Source: Acanthosepion pharaonis
Taxonomy: Eukaryota > Mollusca > Cephalopoda > Sepiida > Sepiidae
Reading direction: 5' to 3'
NCBI GenBank assembly: GCA_903632075.3
Contig: CAHIKZ030005580.1
Span: 385,001-449,000, forward strand
Length of the DNA: 64,000 bases
A program made the translations under genes and the position numbers. The notes beneath the pieces are model-generated. The model saw only the letters and a list, made by a program, of their open reading frames with translations, did not search any database and was not told the origin of the DNA. Of the stretch, positions 9,985-19,969 are shown piece by piece. The stretch's first letter is position 1. The number at the start of each line of letters is the position of its first letter.

Positions 9985-10184
9985 TCCTAGACCAGTTGCC
10001 ATCCAAGGCTATAGAACCCAGTCTGTCCTGCTATTTTCCCCATAGCTGGAGGGAGAGGAAGAGGATTCACTCCTTTCCCAAGTGTATTAACACGTAAGTG
10101 AATGCAATGGATTCGACTGGAATTCGAACTCGGCTCTGCGATTCCTCAATCCAAGCCACTATCCATTACTCCACCGTGCCTCCA
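9985..10184 (-). repeat. SINE-A, reverse orientation
   Basis: On the minus strand the head has a tRNA-like A box (GGTGGAGTAATGG) and B box (GAGTTCGAATTCCAG). The central block follows (ACGTGTTAATACxCTTGGGAA, then CATAGCTG...) and then GCCTTGGATGGCAACTGG. The 3' third is missing. RNA polymerase III would use the A and B boxes. Confidence 0.85.
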
Positions 10185-10204
10185 TATATATATATATCCT
10201 GCGG

Positions 10205-10397
10205 ATCTCCCTTCCCTAACAACTACAATCTTCAAAAATATAAATGCAACGTCAGTCGCCATCTTTTATCATCTTGAAGACCGTTTATCTTGTATCCTTT
10301 TTCACTCCTTCCTATATTCTTTTTTTTCACTGCCTGTAACCCCCACTCCCACCCCGCCGCGTGCTAGTGCCATTCCTGTCTTGCTTGGGGTGAAATG

Positions 10398-10402
<5 letters not shown>
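10205..10402 (+). repeat. LINE-2fam 3' end fragment
   Basis: It matches the 3' ends of the LINE-2fam copies at 32140-32370 and 39240-39430: CTTCAAAAATATAAATGCAA, then a pyrimidine-rich stretch, then CTAGTGCCATTCCTGTC and TTGCTTGGGGTGAAATGATT. It contains the last codons of the RT frame and the 3' untranslated region. A (TA)n plus (GA)n tract follows. Confidence 0.75.

Positions 10403-10460
<58 letters not shown>
10400..10460. repeat. (TA)n followed by (GA)n
   Basis: TA repeats to about 10432, then GA repeats. Confidence 0.9.
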
Positions 10461-10463
<3 letters not shown>

Positions 10464-10872
10464 AATATGGAAAGAGAGAGAAATTGAACATTGCCATGTA
10501 TATGAGCAGACATTTTTTTTGTGATTTCTATGGCTCGAATTCTTGACAGAGGACAACAAAAAATAGAGAAGGGAAAGGGAAAGTAGAAAACAAAATGAAG
10601 CCCCCTTCACCAACACAGACCCAACGCCACCCATCCCAACGTAGGGGTAGAAGTATGTATCGTTTGGCAATAAAAATCAAGAAAATTCTTTTCAGATAAT
10701 CGCCATATCCATAGCACCATTGATAACTTTGTCTAGCACGAACAGTGAAAATGGTGGACTTAAATCTTGAAACAAAGTGTTTGAGTCAAAATAGAACCGT
10801 TCCATGCTGGTAACTTACTAGCTTTGTACTTTTGCTGTTTGTAGCTTTCCTTTCTATTTTTAAATTTTCTTC

Positions 10873-11017
10873 TTTACATTCTTCAGTCTCCGTTTTTTCT
10901 TTTTTCTCTATTGCTATTAATTTATACATTTTCTTTTACTATTCAAAACAAATCTCCTCGTGACGAATAGAACGAACAAAAAAACAAAACAAAAAAAAAA
11001 CGAGAAAACTACTAAAT
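10873..11017 (+). repeat. Dispersed repeat pair, copy 2
   Basis: Direct copy of 8817-8957, differing mainly in the length of its A tracts. Confidence 0.8.
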
Positions 11018-11235
11018 AAAAAAGCACCTCGCCCTCTCAACCTTTCTCTCTCTCCAATGTTCGTGATATCAGTTCCAACTTCTGCAGTATAGAATTTTTT
11101 TTCTTTTGGAACGGTAGCCGGATGCATCTGCACTTGTGAAGCTAATTTAAATTCTTCCCGTGCTTCCAATGAATTCTGTGCGCCAGTCTATCTTCCGCTT
11201 TGCCGAAAAGATTCCAGGATTCACATGCATAGCCT

Positions 11236-11712
11236 TGATGTTTACATCCGGGATCATTTTCTAATGTCAGTCGAGTCCTCAGACAATTCTTTCACGTGCT
11301 TTCGACATTTATTATTACACTCTGTTAGCTGTCTCTTTTCCATTAATCGCTCCCCTATTTTTCAAGATTGAAATATATTAGACATAAACTCTGACAGTAT
11401 AGAAACGGAAGTCTCTCTTTATCCATCTGCGAACATCATGTTTTCGGTGATTTCAACGCGCAATGATGACACGAGGCGTAAATATTATAACGTTACTGAT
11501 ATTGCCGGTATTCAAACTTTTAATTTTTCTATTGCTCAATCCCTTACTCAACTCATGGGTTTACCTACTCGTTTCTCAAGTAAATCTAAGCAACAGGTTT
11601 CTTTGCTTGCTTTTTTTCTTACTTCCTTCATGCCCCTGACGAGCTTCGAGACAATGCTCTCATAGCAACTTGGATCACTCTGTAGGATCTACTGATATCT
11701 CGTTCCAATCAT

Positions 11713-11716
<4 letters not shown>
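11236..11716 (+). pseudogene. LINE-2fam APE-type endonuclease fragment
   Basis: This is the N-terminal nuclease of a Jockey/CR1-like LINE, which nicks target DNA to start reverse transcription. In order: DVYIRDHFL, CFRHLLLHSVSCLFSINRSP, SLYPSANIM, then FGDFNA (the catalytic GDFN motif, just before a frame change), AGIQTFNFSIAQSLTQL, LPTRF, FLTS, and a decayed SDH motif (LDHSVGSTDISFQS) near the end. Frameshifts and stops make it non-functional. It ends at a (TA)n tract, and no RT domain follows, so the copy is truncated. The GDFN and SDH pair makes the family call fairly firm. Confidence 0.8.

Positions 11717-11770
<54 letters not shown>
11716..11770. repeat. (TA)n microsatellite
   Basis: Uninterrupted TA dinucleotides up to the arm of the adjacent palindrome. 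Confidence 0.95.
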
Positions 11771-11774
<4 letters not shown>

Positions 11775-11872
11775 TTACAGAAAAAATGAAGCTCAATTTT
11801 ACCCCATTTATATATGGCCATTTTCGCTCTAGGGAGAAATTCCCTGTCAACTTGTCAATGCTAAAAACGTCG

Positions 11873-11917
<45 letters not shown>

Positions 11918-11942
11918 CAAACTTTTAGTGTCGATAAGGTCG

Positions 11943-11986
<44 letters not shown>

Positions 11987-12086
11987 CAAACTTTTTAGTA
12001 TTGACAAGCTGACAGGGAATTTCTCTCCCTAAGAACGAAATGGCCATGTAAATAGGGTAAAATTGAGTTTCACTTTTTGTAATTCA
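11771..12086. repeat. Large palindromic foldback with two internal (TA)n tracts
   Basis: The left arm (TGAATTACAG... to about 11878) is repeated in inverted form up to ...TTGTAATTCA at 12086, about 100 bp per arm with a few differences. Shared blocks include CTCAATTTTACCC, ATGGCCAT and AGGGAGAAATTCCCTGTCA. The centre holds TATCAAACTTTTAGTGTCGA between two TA tracts (11876-11913 and 11946-11982). It looks like a foldback or MITE-type element with no coding capacity. Confidence 0.9.
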
Positions 12087-12181
12087 TATCCGTGCTCTCC
12101 AATAAATACACTGATCTCTCTTTTGTGGATCACTTTAATATTTTATATTATTAGGATTCACTTGGATTACTTACCCACCGA

Positions 12182-12184
12182 TTT

Positions 12185-12244
<60 letters not shown>

Positions 12245-12258
12245 ATATATATATATAT
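12182..12258. repeat. (TATC)n then (TA)n
   Basis: About sixteen TATC units followed by a short TA tract. Confidence 0.95.
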
Positions 12259-12317
12259 CCAAGTAAGGTAGGTCAGTACCAATGTCCATTATATTTTAAA
12301 AAGTGCCCAATAAAGAG

Positions 12318-12322
12318 TAAAG

Positions 12323-12358
<36 letters not shown>
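12318..12358. repeat. (AAT)n microsatellite
   Basis: About twelve AAT units. Confidence 0.95.
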
Positions 12359-13197
12359 CTTTATTAACAATTATAACCAAAACCTAACTAAATAATCCGC
12401 TATATAAATGCAACCATAGTTCTGCACTGTTGGTGCTTCTTCAGGCGATGATGATGAACTGGAAAATAAACGGTCATTTTATGGTTTAAAAAACAACAAC
12501 AATAATCTCAATGGGAAGGGATGAGAGGAAAAACCTACATTTCTAACATGTTTGGCGGGGGCCGTCCTCGATTAACTAATCAGACGTCGGAACTGTGTTG
12601 TGCTCGTAGTTAACTTCTGTGTTGGACTTCTGTTGGCTGTACAAGTTATTTAGAATCCCACCTCGATGTTAATAGGGTGTCAACTTCATAGTATTCTTTG
12701 GTCTTAACTCAATAACATAAGAATGTAAACTATCACGATGAAAAAAAATCTGTCTAGGCCTAATATCTATATCAACGGGCAGTGACCATTAGTTCAACAT
12801 GCTGAAGCCTGACAAGGTGGCAGGGGAAAGGGAAGGGAGAGGGGAGGATAAAGGAGAAGCGAAGTAAGGAACCGATAGTAAATGAGACGTATAAATATAC
12901 AGTTGCAACCGGGTTTGCTAGGTATTGCTCTTCTCCATGTTCGCCAGTTGTTCTCTATTTATACTTGTCTCTCTAATTTGCATACAATACTACATCAGTA
13001 AAGACTATATCCAACAAGTGAAAGTAATATTTGTATAAGTTGTCTTATATGTGATCACCTTTACTGGAACTGCTTAATTTCACGTTCTCTTCTTGTAAGA
13101 GGTCGGCTGAAAAAAAGAAAGTCTCTAAATTTCCCGTTCGTAGGACGGTTTCCATTTTTCTATGGATCATAGGAATTGGATTTTTTTTTATTTCGTG
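12359..13197. other. Unclassified, no gene seen
   Basis: It contains GGTGCTTCTTCAGGCGATG near 12432, similar to GCACTTCTTCAGGCAATGG near 58069, so part may be a dispersed repeat. Nothing else is recognised. Confidence 0.4.
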
Positions 13198-13209
13198 TGA
13201 TCATACTTA

Positions 13210-13483
13210 GGGAGGCACGATGGAGTAATGGATAGCGGCTCGGATTGAGGAATTCGAATTCCAGTAAAATCCATTACATTCACTTACGCGTTAATACTCT
13301 TTGGAAATATATGAATGCAGTTCTCCCCCACCCCAAGATATGGGTAAATAGCAGGACAGACTTGTCTACCGCAGAAAGAAATTGCAACCTACCGCGGCCA
13401 AAAAAAAAAAATCTGCCTCGTCAGTCGTGTATCGAAAGATACATGATCGCTTAAACGTGTATCACGCATGGCACATAACTGAT
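13210..13483 (+). repeat. SINE-A with 12-bp target duplication
   Basis: TGATCATACTTA stands on both sides (13198-13209 and 13484-13495), marking a LINE-type retrotransposition. The element runs from the A box (GATGGAGTAATGG), to the B-box region (GAATTCGAATTCCAG), to the central block (ACTTACGCGTTAATAC; CCCCAAGATATGGGTAAATAG), to the tail (CGAAAGATACATGATCGC; GTATCACGCATGGCACATAA). Its length of 274 bp fits a tRNA-derived SINE. This is one of the best-bounded copies here. Confidence 0.92.
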
Positions 13484-13495
13484 TGATCATACTTA

Positions 13496-14374
13496 ACTGA
13501 ATCTGGGAAAATAATTTGATTGTTGAATAATGATTAAAAGAATTTTCTATGATTAAAGCATTTTATTTAAACCAGAAAACAGGCTGGAAACATTTGCATC
13601 TAAACTAAAATATCTATATCGTGTCCGAATCTGTACCTGTTGACAAGAGAACAAGTGTGAGGAACTAACAAAGAAAGATAATTGCAAACGACCTCTAAAT
13701 AAAAGAGGATTGCTTTATACTTTTTAATTATTCATTATGTCGAAGTGAATAATACTTTTTTTAAACATTTTCATTTCGTGGTGTACGCATGGACGGTCAG
13801 CAGAACTTTCCTCTCTTTTCACCATTTATTATTTAACTCGAATTCATTCTATTGTTGCTCCCCACAAATCGTCTTGACAGATTTTTACTTCCGACCACCT
13901 CCATTCAGTTTTCGCAATGTATTATTTATAGGCCAACATTTTCGTGTAAATGATGTCGCTACAGTTGCCAGCAATGTTGCAATCAATATTAATAGAAACT
14001 TCTAACATTTTTTTTTCTGTAGGTAGCTTATTATAAATGTTTCATTTGCAATATATTTTTCATGATGTCTATATTTTTGCTTGTGTAGCGCTAATTCTCT
14101 TGTGGTCACTGCAAAACAAATACACTTACGTCATTTACTTTAACCATGTTTTCTGAAATGAATAGGAGATTATAGTCTTGATGATAGCAACGAATATTCA
14201 AGTGCTCTCGAAATATGATGGATATGGCAGTAACAATTATGTTAGTCGAGTACACCAACTCTTATGTGTATTCGGCGTTTCCGAGTTTTTTTTTTTTAAT
14301 TTTCGCTTTACTCTTTGATATGATGATAGTTTCTGTTCGTTAAAAGAACAGTTTTGGAAATAAATTGATTTGTG
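13496..14374. other. No recognisable feature
   Basis: AT-rich. An 86-codon open frame in the middle shows no motif. Confidence 0.45.
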
Positions 14375-14696
14375 TCTACGGCTTATCAACCGTTTGCAGA
14401 TTATTTAAAACTAGAAAATATGATTTTGTTTTAGATGATAATTTTTTATTGATACAAGTATTACTAATTAACCCATACCCGGTAGGGGGTAGCAGAGGTA
14501 GATCCATACCTTTCCCAAAAGTATTTACACGTAAGTGAATATAGCGTACCCGACTGGATTTCGAACACGGATCTATAATTTCCAATCCCTAGCCGTTATC
14601 CTTTACATCACCAGTATATAAAAGTTTACGACACCTGGTGGTCACCTATCGAAGTACTTACCAATCTCAACGTTGCTTAACTTGAGTAATCTTATG
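14375..14696 (-). repeat. SINE-5S, reverse orientation
   Basis: The minus strand begins with a 5S rRNA-like piece (about 14619-14696: AAGTTAAGCAACGTTGAG, TAAGTACTT, GATAGGTGACC). It then carries the same central block as SINE-A (CACTTACGTGTAAATAC; ACCGGGTATGGGTTAATTAG) and a tail also found in the copy at 49150 (AATAATxTGCAxxxxxTTGATAAGCCGTAGAC). The 5S internal promoter region is partly kept. The 5S GGGAATAC segment is deleted. Confidence 0.85.
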
Positions 14697-14989
14697 AAAT
14701 ATGTAGTCTGGTGCATCTACTGTGTACTTAAAGGTCCTTGATAGAATATGAAGAATAATATACAATGTTATTGGTATGGACATGGCATATCGGCTTAGAT
14801 TCCTTGGACTTTTTCTTTGAATAGTTTCATGGTAATTGGTTTGATTGTTTCTGTGGTACTTCATCTTTATGAATATAAGTGCATAACTAGATTGGCGGCT
14901 AGGTCTCATCATCTTACAGTTAAAATATCTAGATTTAACCGAAGGTTTTATGCACCTCGTTTCTGGAAAATCTAATTACGGCATTTTGC

Positions 14990-15165
14990 TTTCCAGTCAA
15001 GTTTTGTCTTCAAAAATTTAAATGCAATGTCAGTCTTCTGCCTTCTTAATTCTTTTTCTTTTATTCTTCTCTCTCCTTAATAATGTTTTTCACTCACATA
15101 TTCGCTCACGTTCAGTAAGCCCATGCGTGTTAGTGTCTTTATAGCCGTAAACGTTGGAAATAAAT
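14990..15165 (+). repeat. LINE-2fam 3' end fragment, diverged
   Basis: CTTCAAAAATTTAAATGCAA and TGTCAGTCTTCTGCC, then a pyrimidine-rich stretch ending CGTGTTAGTGTC, match the 3' ends of other LINE-2fam copies. The final GGTGAAATG signature is not clear. Confidence 0.5.
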
Positions 15166-15504
15166 CTAAATTAGAAGTAATAGGCGTAGAATGAATGAAG
15201 AGTTCGTATGGGTGCAGTGGATGAGACAGGGAACATCACTAACACGCCTTAATTAAAAAATTGTAACTGATTTGACTTTTCTTCTAGACTGGTCAGTAGA
15301 ATGAATTCATTCCCTGGGTCATGCATTTTTAAACAATCATATATAATCTAGTTCAAAAGAAGAGACTAGAACATCATAACGACGAAGTAATTCGGAATAA
15401 TTCATTGATATATGGTTTCGTCATGAATGAACAGCAGAAAGACGTCAACCTGTGGCTCATGTAAAAAGTCATAAATACGATGTCTAATCAAAAAGTATCG
15501 GGAC

Positions 15505-16140
15505 TAGTGCTATAAAAAGAAAACTATCAATTTGGCATTTAACCACTTTCCAAGCAGTCCCCTTCTGAAGCAACAGACTTTATCCAGTGTCTGTCTATAT
15601 TTCTGAGATGAAGTATTATGTAAACTATTTACATTATTCAGACTATTGTCTTCATCTGTGTCGCCATGTTTCGGACACATGGCACAGTGGATAAAGGCGT
15701 TAATTAGATCCAGTGACAGGACCCAAAGAGTGCGAGTTCAATACCCGGTCAAGGCAGTGGAGAACTTGGAGAGGGGAATTAATTGGAGATAACTGAAAAC
15801 TGAGATCGATTAAAACATGGAACGTGGAACTAGAACAGTTTACCCCAGCGAGCGATATAAAGAGTTCAGTTCGACATTCCAACCACCGTTGTAATAAATA
15901 TGGTGACAAGGATGAGGACAATTGTCCGAATAATGTAAATATTATCCAGTGTTGTTTCCATTGATTCCTGACACCCTTCTTGGAGGATAGCGAGCAGCTG
16001 CTTTGTCACATTCTCTTGGAGTAGTTCGGCGTCTTGAAATATTGTTTCTATCAAGTCGGATTTGATTTTTGAAGAGTTAAAAATCGCAATCGGCGCGAAT
16101 TGGGAAATTTTATACTTTTCGGACGGGTAAATGATTTCCT
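15505..16140 (-). pseudogene. mariner transposase C-terminal relic, SINE-interrupted
   Basis: Upstream of the SINE, the minus strand reads SQFAPIAIFNSSKIKSDL, then FQDAELLQENVTKQLLAI and LQEGCQES. This aligns with the mariner order SPDLAPADFFLFPKLK...GxxFQD...VxxQLxAI. The DFF aspartate is lost (AIF instead). After the SINE (15505-15580), weak remains such as LDKVCCFRR lie where WDKCVxxxGDYFEG is expected. There is no N-terminal domain and no complete catalytic triad. The best-preserved run, about 90 codons, extends at its start into non-matching sequence. Confidence 0.7.
15591..15941 (+). repeat. SINE-B composite with 11-bp target duplication
   Basis: TTATCCAGTGT occurs at 15580-15590 and 15942-15952. 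From about 15668 lies a forward SINE-B with A box TGGCACAGTGG, B-box region GAGTTCAATACCCGG, and tail GACAAGGATGAGGACAATTGT then CCGAATAATGTAAAT. Before it, 15591-15665 is an inverted copy of the same tail (TATTTACATTATTCAGACTA). Both parts lie inside one pair of target repeats. Confidence 0.85.
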
Positions 16141-16419
16141 TAGCCAAAAACTGTCACACAAGTCATTGTCACTGATGGAACTTCTGTGATGTGGTGTGAC
16201 GACCACAATCCAAACAGTTTTCTCTCAAGGACCCCTATAAACAACAGCAGTGAGCGAGAACGTGTGCATGCGCGACAAAGGTCAAGGTTCAGATGCGAAG
16301 CGGTTTCATTCCGTATTTTTTTAGCTCGTTTACCTTACATACTTTTTGATCAGACCTCGTATTTTGGTTCAGTGGATAAGCGAGCAACATGTCAACGATG
16401 TATTTCTTCTTTTTCTATG

Positions 16420-17185
16420 TGCGGCGTCCCTGTATGAAATAGATGATCATGGCTCTTCCCAACTTCCTATTCTTTGTGGCTCTTAGCAGTTTTTTCTCTC
16501 TGCATGTTCCACCAACCATACACACAAGCCTGCCATGTAGATCACTTGCTCCTTTCCCCGAAATATATTTCTTTCCTTCAACATTCCCTGTGAGTATTAA
16601 TTTTTCAACCTTTCTTCCTCATTAGGTATCCAAAGTTGTTGTTTCTATTACCATTGTCTTTAAGTCTTACTCGTTGCTTACTCGCACTGTCCATATAATT
16701 CTCAGTATCCTTCTGTAGAACAAAATTTCTGCTGCTTCTATTTTCTTCATCCGTGGGCAGATTGTCTAGCACCATCCTTTTCTTTGCTCCTAATGATTTC
16801 ATTCATTTCTTAATAAAATAGCTTAGCTTTTGGAATACTAGTCCAATGCATGTTCGGATCTCGCTGTCGTATTTTACGTTGTCTGTTAAAACACTTCCCA
16901 AATATTTAAACTTCTGCAACTGCTCGGTGTTTACATATACAATTTATAACTCTCATCTTGAGTTTTTTTTTTCATTTCTTCTCTTCCTTTACGGTTTGTC
17001 CTTTTTCTCCCGCTATTTTCAACTAACTGGTCTAGGAGGACCTGCAATTTTATTTCCGAATCGACCATCAACACGTTATCACCTTCGTATTTTATATTCT
17101 TAAGATTACGCCCACCGGTAATAAATCCTTGTAGGGTCGCCAGCTTGATACCGCATTTCGTTTTAAAGGAACAGTAAAAAGAGCT
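16420..17185 (-). pseudogene. LINE-1fam RT and C-terminal relic
   Basis: On the minus strand: GFITGGRNLKNIKYEGDNVL, where the catalytic YADD has decayed to YEGD; then MVDSEIKLQVLLDQLVENS; later AAEILFYRRILRI; then ILTGNVEGK; and finally RKLGRAMIIYFIQGRRT just before the stop region near 16420. The order is the same as in the other LINE-1fam relics (palm, FYRRML block, ILTGKIEGK block, VLKGHGT-type end). Several stops and frame changes are present. The 5' half of the element, including the nuclease, is missing. Confidence 0.85.
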
Positions 17186-17545
17186 CAATCTCTGTAGTTA
17201 CTTAAAATATCCTGACACCATTTTCTTTTGACGAAACAAGCGACACAGGACACAAATACTAGGAAGAATCAACTGATGTGCGATATTCTCATGTACGAAC
17301 TTCGTAATAAGAACTATCTACCTTTGTGGATTAAAATGGCCGGAAATTTACCAACGATATCAGACACCTGACGATGAAATAGCCTGAGGTTATAACAGCC
17401 GAAACATTGTGGCAGTAGCACTAAAGAAAAGGTCACTAATCTGATTATATGAATGTAGAGTTCTTTCTTTCTACTTCTTATTTACCGCTAAAACTTCTTT
17501 AATTTTTATCGTACTCTGTTTATGGTATTTTCATATTTAGTCGGA
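17186..17545. other. Unclassified, no gene seen
   Basis: It contains CCTGACGATGAAATAGCCTGAGG and AACAGCCGAAACATTGTGG, phrases of a type often seen in dispersed repeats. Nothing firmer is recognised. Confidence 0.4.
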
Positions 17546-17549
17546 AGAA

Positions 17550-18180
17550 TCTACATTTTGGTGTGCGACTAAAGTTTCGCTGTATTACCACCTCATCGGG
17601 CACAAGATCTATGTTGTTAAAAGTAAACAAATGGCTTATTGAAATATAACTGCTACGTAACGCAAAAATAAAATTGCCTAGAAATGTGTTAAATGCGATG
17701 CTGGTGAGTTAGATTTTTTTAAATTAGAAAAATGTAAGAAGGATAAAAAAGTATAAGGATAAACGAGGATTGAAAATTGAAAATTAAATACGCTGTTTTC
17801 GTGTAGTCAGTATAACATTAAGGGTTAAGGGGAGGTAAGAAAATGAAAGAAAATAGAAAGTAATTACGATAAGGAAAGAAATAAAATAGAAAAACATGTC
17901 GAAATGAGGATGAGCATAAGGAAAGTAATTAGAATATACGGGAATATAGATTAGTATAATAACATAAACAGGTTCGACTGGGGTATGACACCTATATAAA
18001 ATAAGAGGGTAGGGAAGAGTGAGGTAGTGTCGCTATATCCTACACTCTTATTTTATTAGGATATAGGTGCCAATAATACTCCCATAAATCATTTTTTTTA
18101 TAAAACTTTTAACAACATAGACCTTGTGCCGGATGAGGTGGTAATCTAGGAAACTTTAGTCGCACACCAAAAAACGTAGG
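17550..18180. mobile_element. 631-bp non-coding element with ~75-bp inverted ends
   Basis: The left end (CTACATTTTGGTGTGCGACT...ATGTTGTTAAAAG, 17550 to about 17630) is matched in inverted form by 18098-18180. Shared blocks are GGTGTGCGACTAAAGTTTC, ATTACCACCTCATC and CTATGTTGTTAAAAG. A second inverted pair lies inside (CACCTATATAAAATAAGAG near 17980 and its complement near 18046-18072). No transposase is seen. The superfamily is unclear because no clean target duplication is visible next to the flanking microsatellite. Confidence 0.8.
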
Positions 18181-18191
18181 TACACGTATAT

Positions 18192-18197
<6 letters not shown>

Positions 18198-18257
<60 letters not shown>
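18198..18257. repeat. (TA)n microsatellite
   Basis: About 29 TA units. Confidence 0.95.
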
Positions 18258-18260
<3 letters not shown>

Positions 18261-18417
18261 TATTTAAAAATATGATTGCGATTGAATCATATTTTAAAAT
18301 AAATAGTTATATTTAGGCTCGACTTTTGTATCGAGCACTGTTTTTTTAAAAATAATAACAAAAATACTAAAGAACTTTGGATTATTTACCTAACGAGTTC
18401 TTTCCTTTTCTATATAT

Positions 18418-18534
<117 letters not shown>

Positions 18535-18626
18535 AATGGTTGGCCCAAGGATTGAATTCAAAGTCACGAAAGAAAAATTTAATCATCTAGTACTAAAAAT
18601 AAGATCTAGACAAGATATACTTAGGC

Positions 18627-18800
18627 ATGAACCGTGAAACGAGAACAGTCTACCGTCGTAGAATAAATATTAAGAATTCCTTGTAGGTTGCATATATCGA
18701 TATATACCTGATAAATACCGGGGTGCAAAATGGCCGAATCGTTGTGATAGCCATAACAAAGATGATAGTCCGAATCTAAACAGTTTAAATAATGATAAGT
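18627..18800 (+). repeat. SINE-B 3' half, diverged
   Basis: ACCGTGAAACGAGAACAGTC, then GGCCGAATCGTTGTGA, then ACAAAGATGATAGTCCGAAT follow the order of the SINE-B 3' half. The tRNA-like head is absent. Confidence 0.6.
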
Positions 18801-19179
18801 CCTCATCCGGGAAATTTAGGCAGAAATTCCCGTAACCGCGTGAGTATAGAGGGAGTTTAGTGAATATATAAAAATAAAAAGAAGAATTTTACAAGAATAT
18901 TTGTTTCTCATCAATATTTATTTAGCGTATTCAATGAGGAGATACCGATAGAGACAAAAAGACATTGAAGGGTTTATTATTGCCGGAGTTAACCTTATCA
19001 ACAATAGAACAACAGATGCCATTGTTTTGAGGGGAGACCAAGAAAACTCAAAGAACTATTAGACGAACAACTAAGCCACATGGAAACGAGTAACCATTAA
19101 TTGTAAGAATAGAGAATCTATGATTGTTAGGAAAATAAACAGCCCAAAACGTAACTTAAGTATTAGGGACATCAAAATG

Positions 19180-19590
19180 AATTTCTTCTTATATGTGCTG
19201 TGTCCATTCAAAACTTTTTGCGATCATATCTCTCCACCATTTCCCCTGCTTTTAGCTTCATAAATATTATTTTGTTATCTTATATCAACCCTGTTCTTCC
19301 ATCTATTTACGCAAGCTCGCTATTTATATTACGGTTGTTTTCCTCAGTACTTCATTCCTTCAGTCTGTCGTGTGAATATCAAATTTACCAAACCCCCTGT
19401 CCTCATTATGTGTCCTAAAAAGTTAATCTGTTTTGATGTTAAGTATAAGCGTCCTTTTTGTTTTAAATTTCTCTAAACCTCCGTCGTTTCTCCCATGTCG
19501 AACTTGTCTCTTTTGTTGACAACCATGGATTCTTTCTTGTAGCAGTTAAACAATCCTTGCTTTTCTTTGCAACCTTCTCTAAGCTTTTAA
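19180..19590 (-). pseudogene. LINE-1fam C-terminal relic
   Basis: The minus strand reads NFLGHIMRTGGLVNLIFTR, then VNRWKNRVDIR, then KVLNGHSTY. This matches the FLGHIMRKEGLENLILTGK...VLKGHGT end of LINE-1fam. Stops occur after the QTEGMKY block. It lies back to back with the plus-strand relic at 19600. Confidence 0.75.
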
Positions 19591-19599
19591 AGAAAAACC

Positions 19600-19969
19600 A
19601 AGAATAAAGATTAACTTTTAAAAGAAAGAATTCATGGCTACTGGCAAAAGAGACAAGTCCTGGAGAGATCTACATATTGGAGATGTCAATATGAAATCAG
19701 TACAGAATCTGGGCAGTGGCAGAACAAACGATGAAACATATGACTAAGAAATCCGAAGATACATTTGGAATAGCGAAATATGTCTTCCTGAAACTAAGCA
19801 AATATTAATAGATAGGAAAAGGACAAAAGAAACAAAGAAACGTCTACTGAAAAGCTATCTAATATCTATCCATGACTCATATGGAGTGTCAGACAATATC
19901 TTCACAGTTGAAAAAAATACCGGAAGAGATAGACACGGTGTTTTACTGATGAACCTTGAGAAAAAAATA
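19600..19969 (+). pseudogene. LINE-1fam relic, left half, split by mariner
   Basis: In shifting frames it reads GIAKYVFLKLSK, then QRNVY, then CQTISSQLKKIPEEIDTVFY. This corresponds to IAKxAFQKLxK...SECWTISxQxKKRLEAxExWFYRRM in LINE-1fam. The relic resumes at 21233, directly after the inserted mariner. Confidence 0.7.

Larger units (their letters stand above)
15475..16378 (-). mobile_element. mariner-type relic carrying a nested SINE
   Basis: Inverted ends TACGATGTCTAATCAAAAAG (15475 on) and, on the minus strand, TACGAGGTCTGATCAAAAAG (16374 down) define the element. Its minus strand encodes a C-terminal piece of transposase. A SINE-B (15591-15941) interrupts it. Without the SINE the element is only about 0.55 kb, so it is internally deleted as well. 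Confidence 0.75.
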
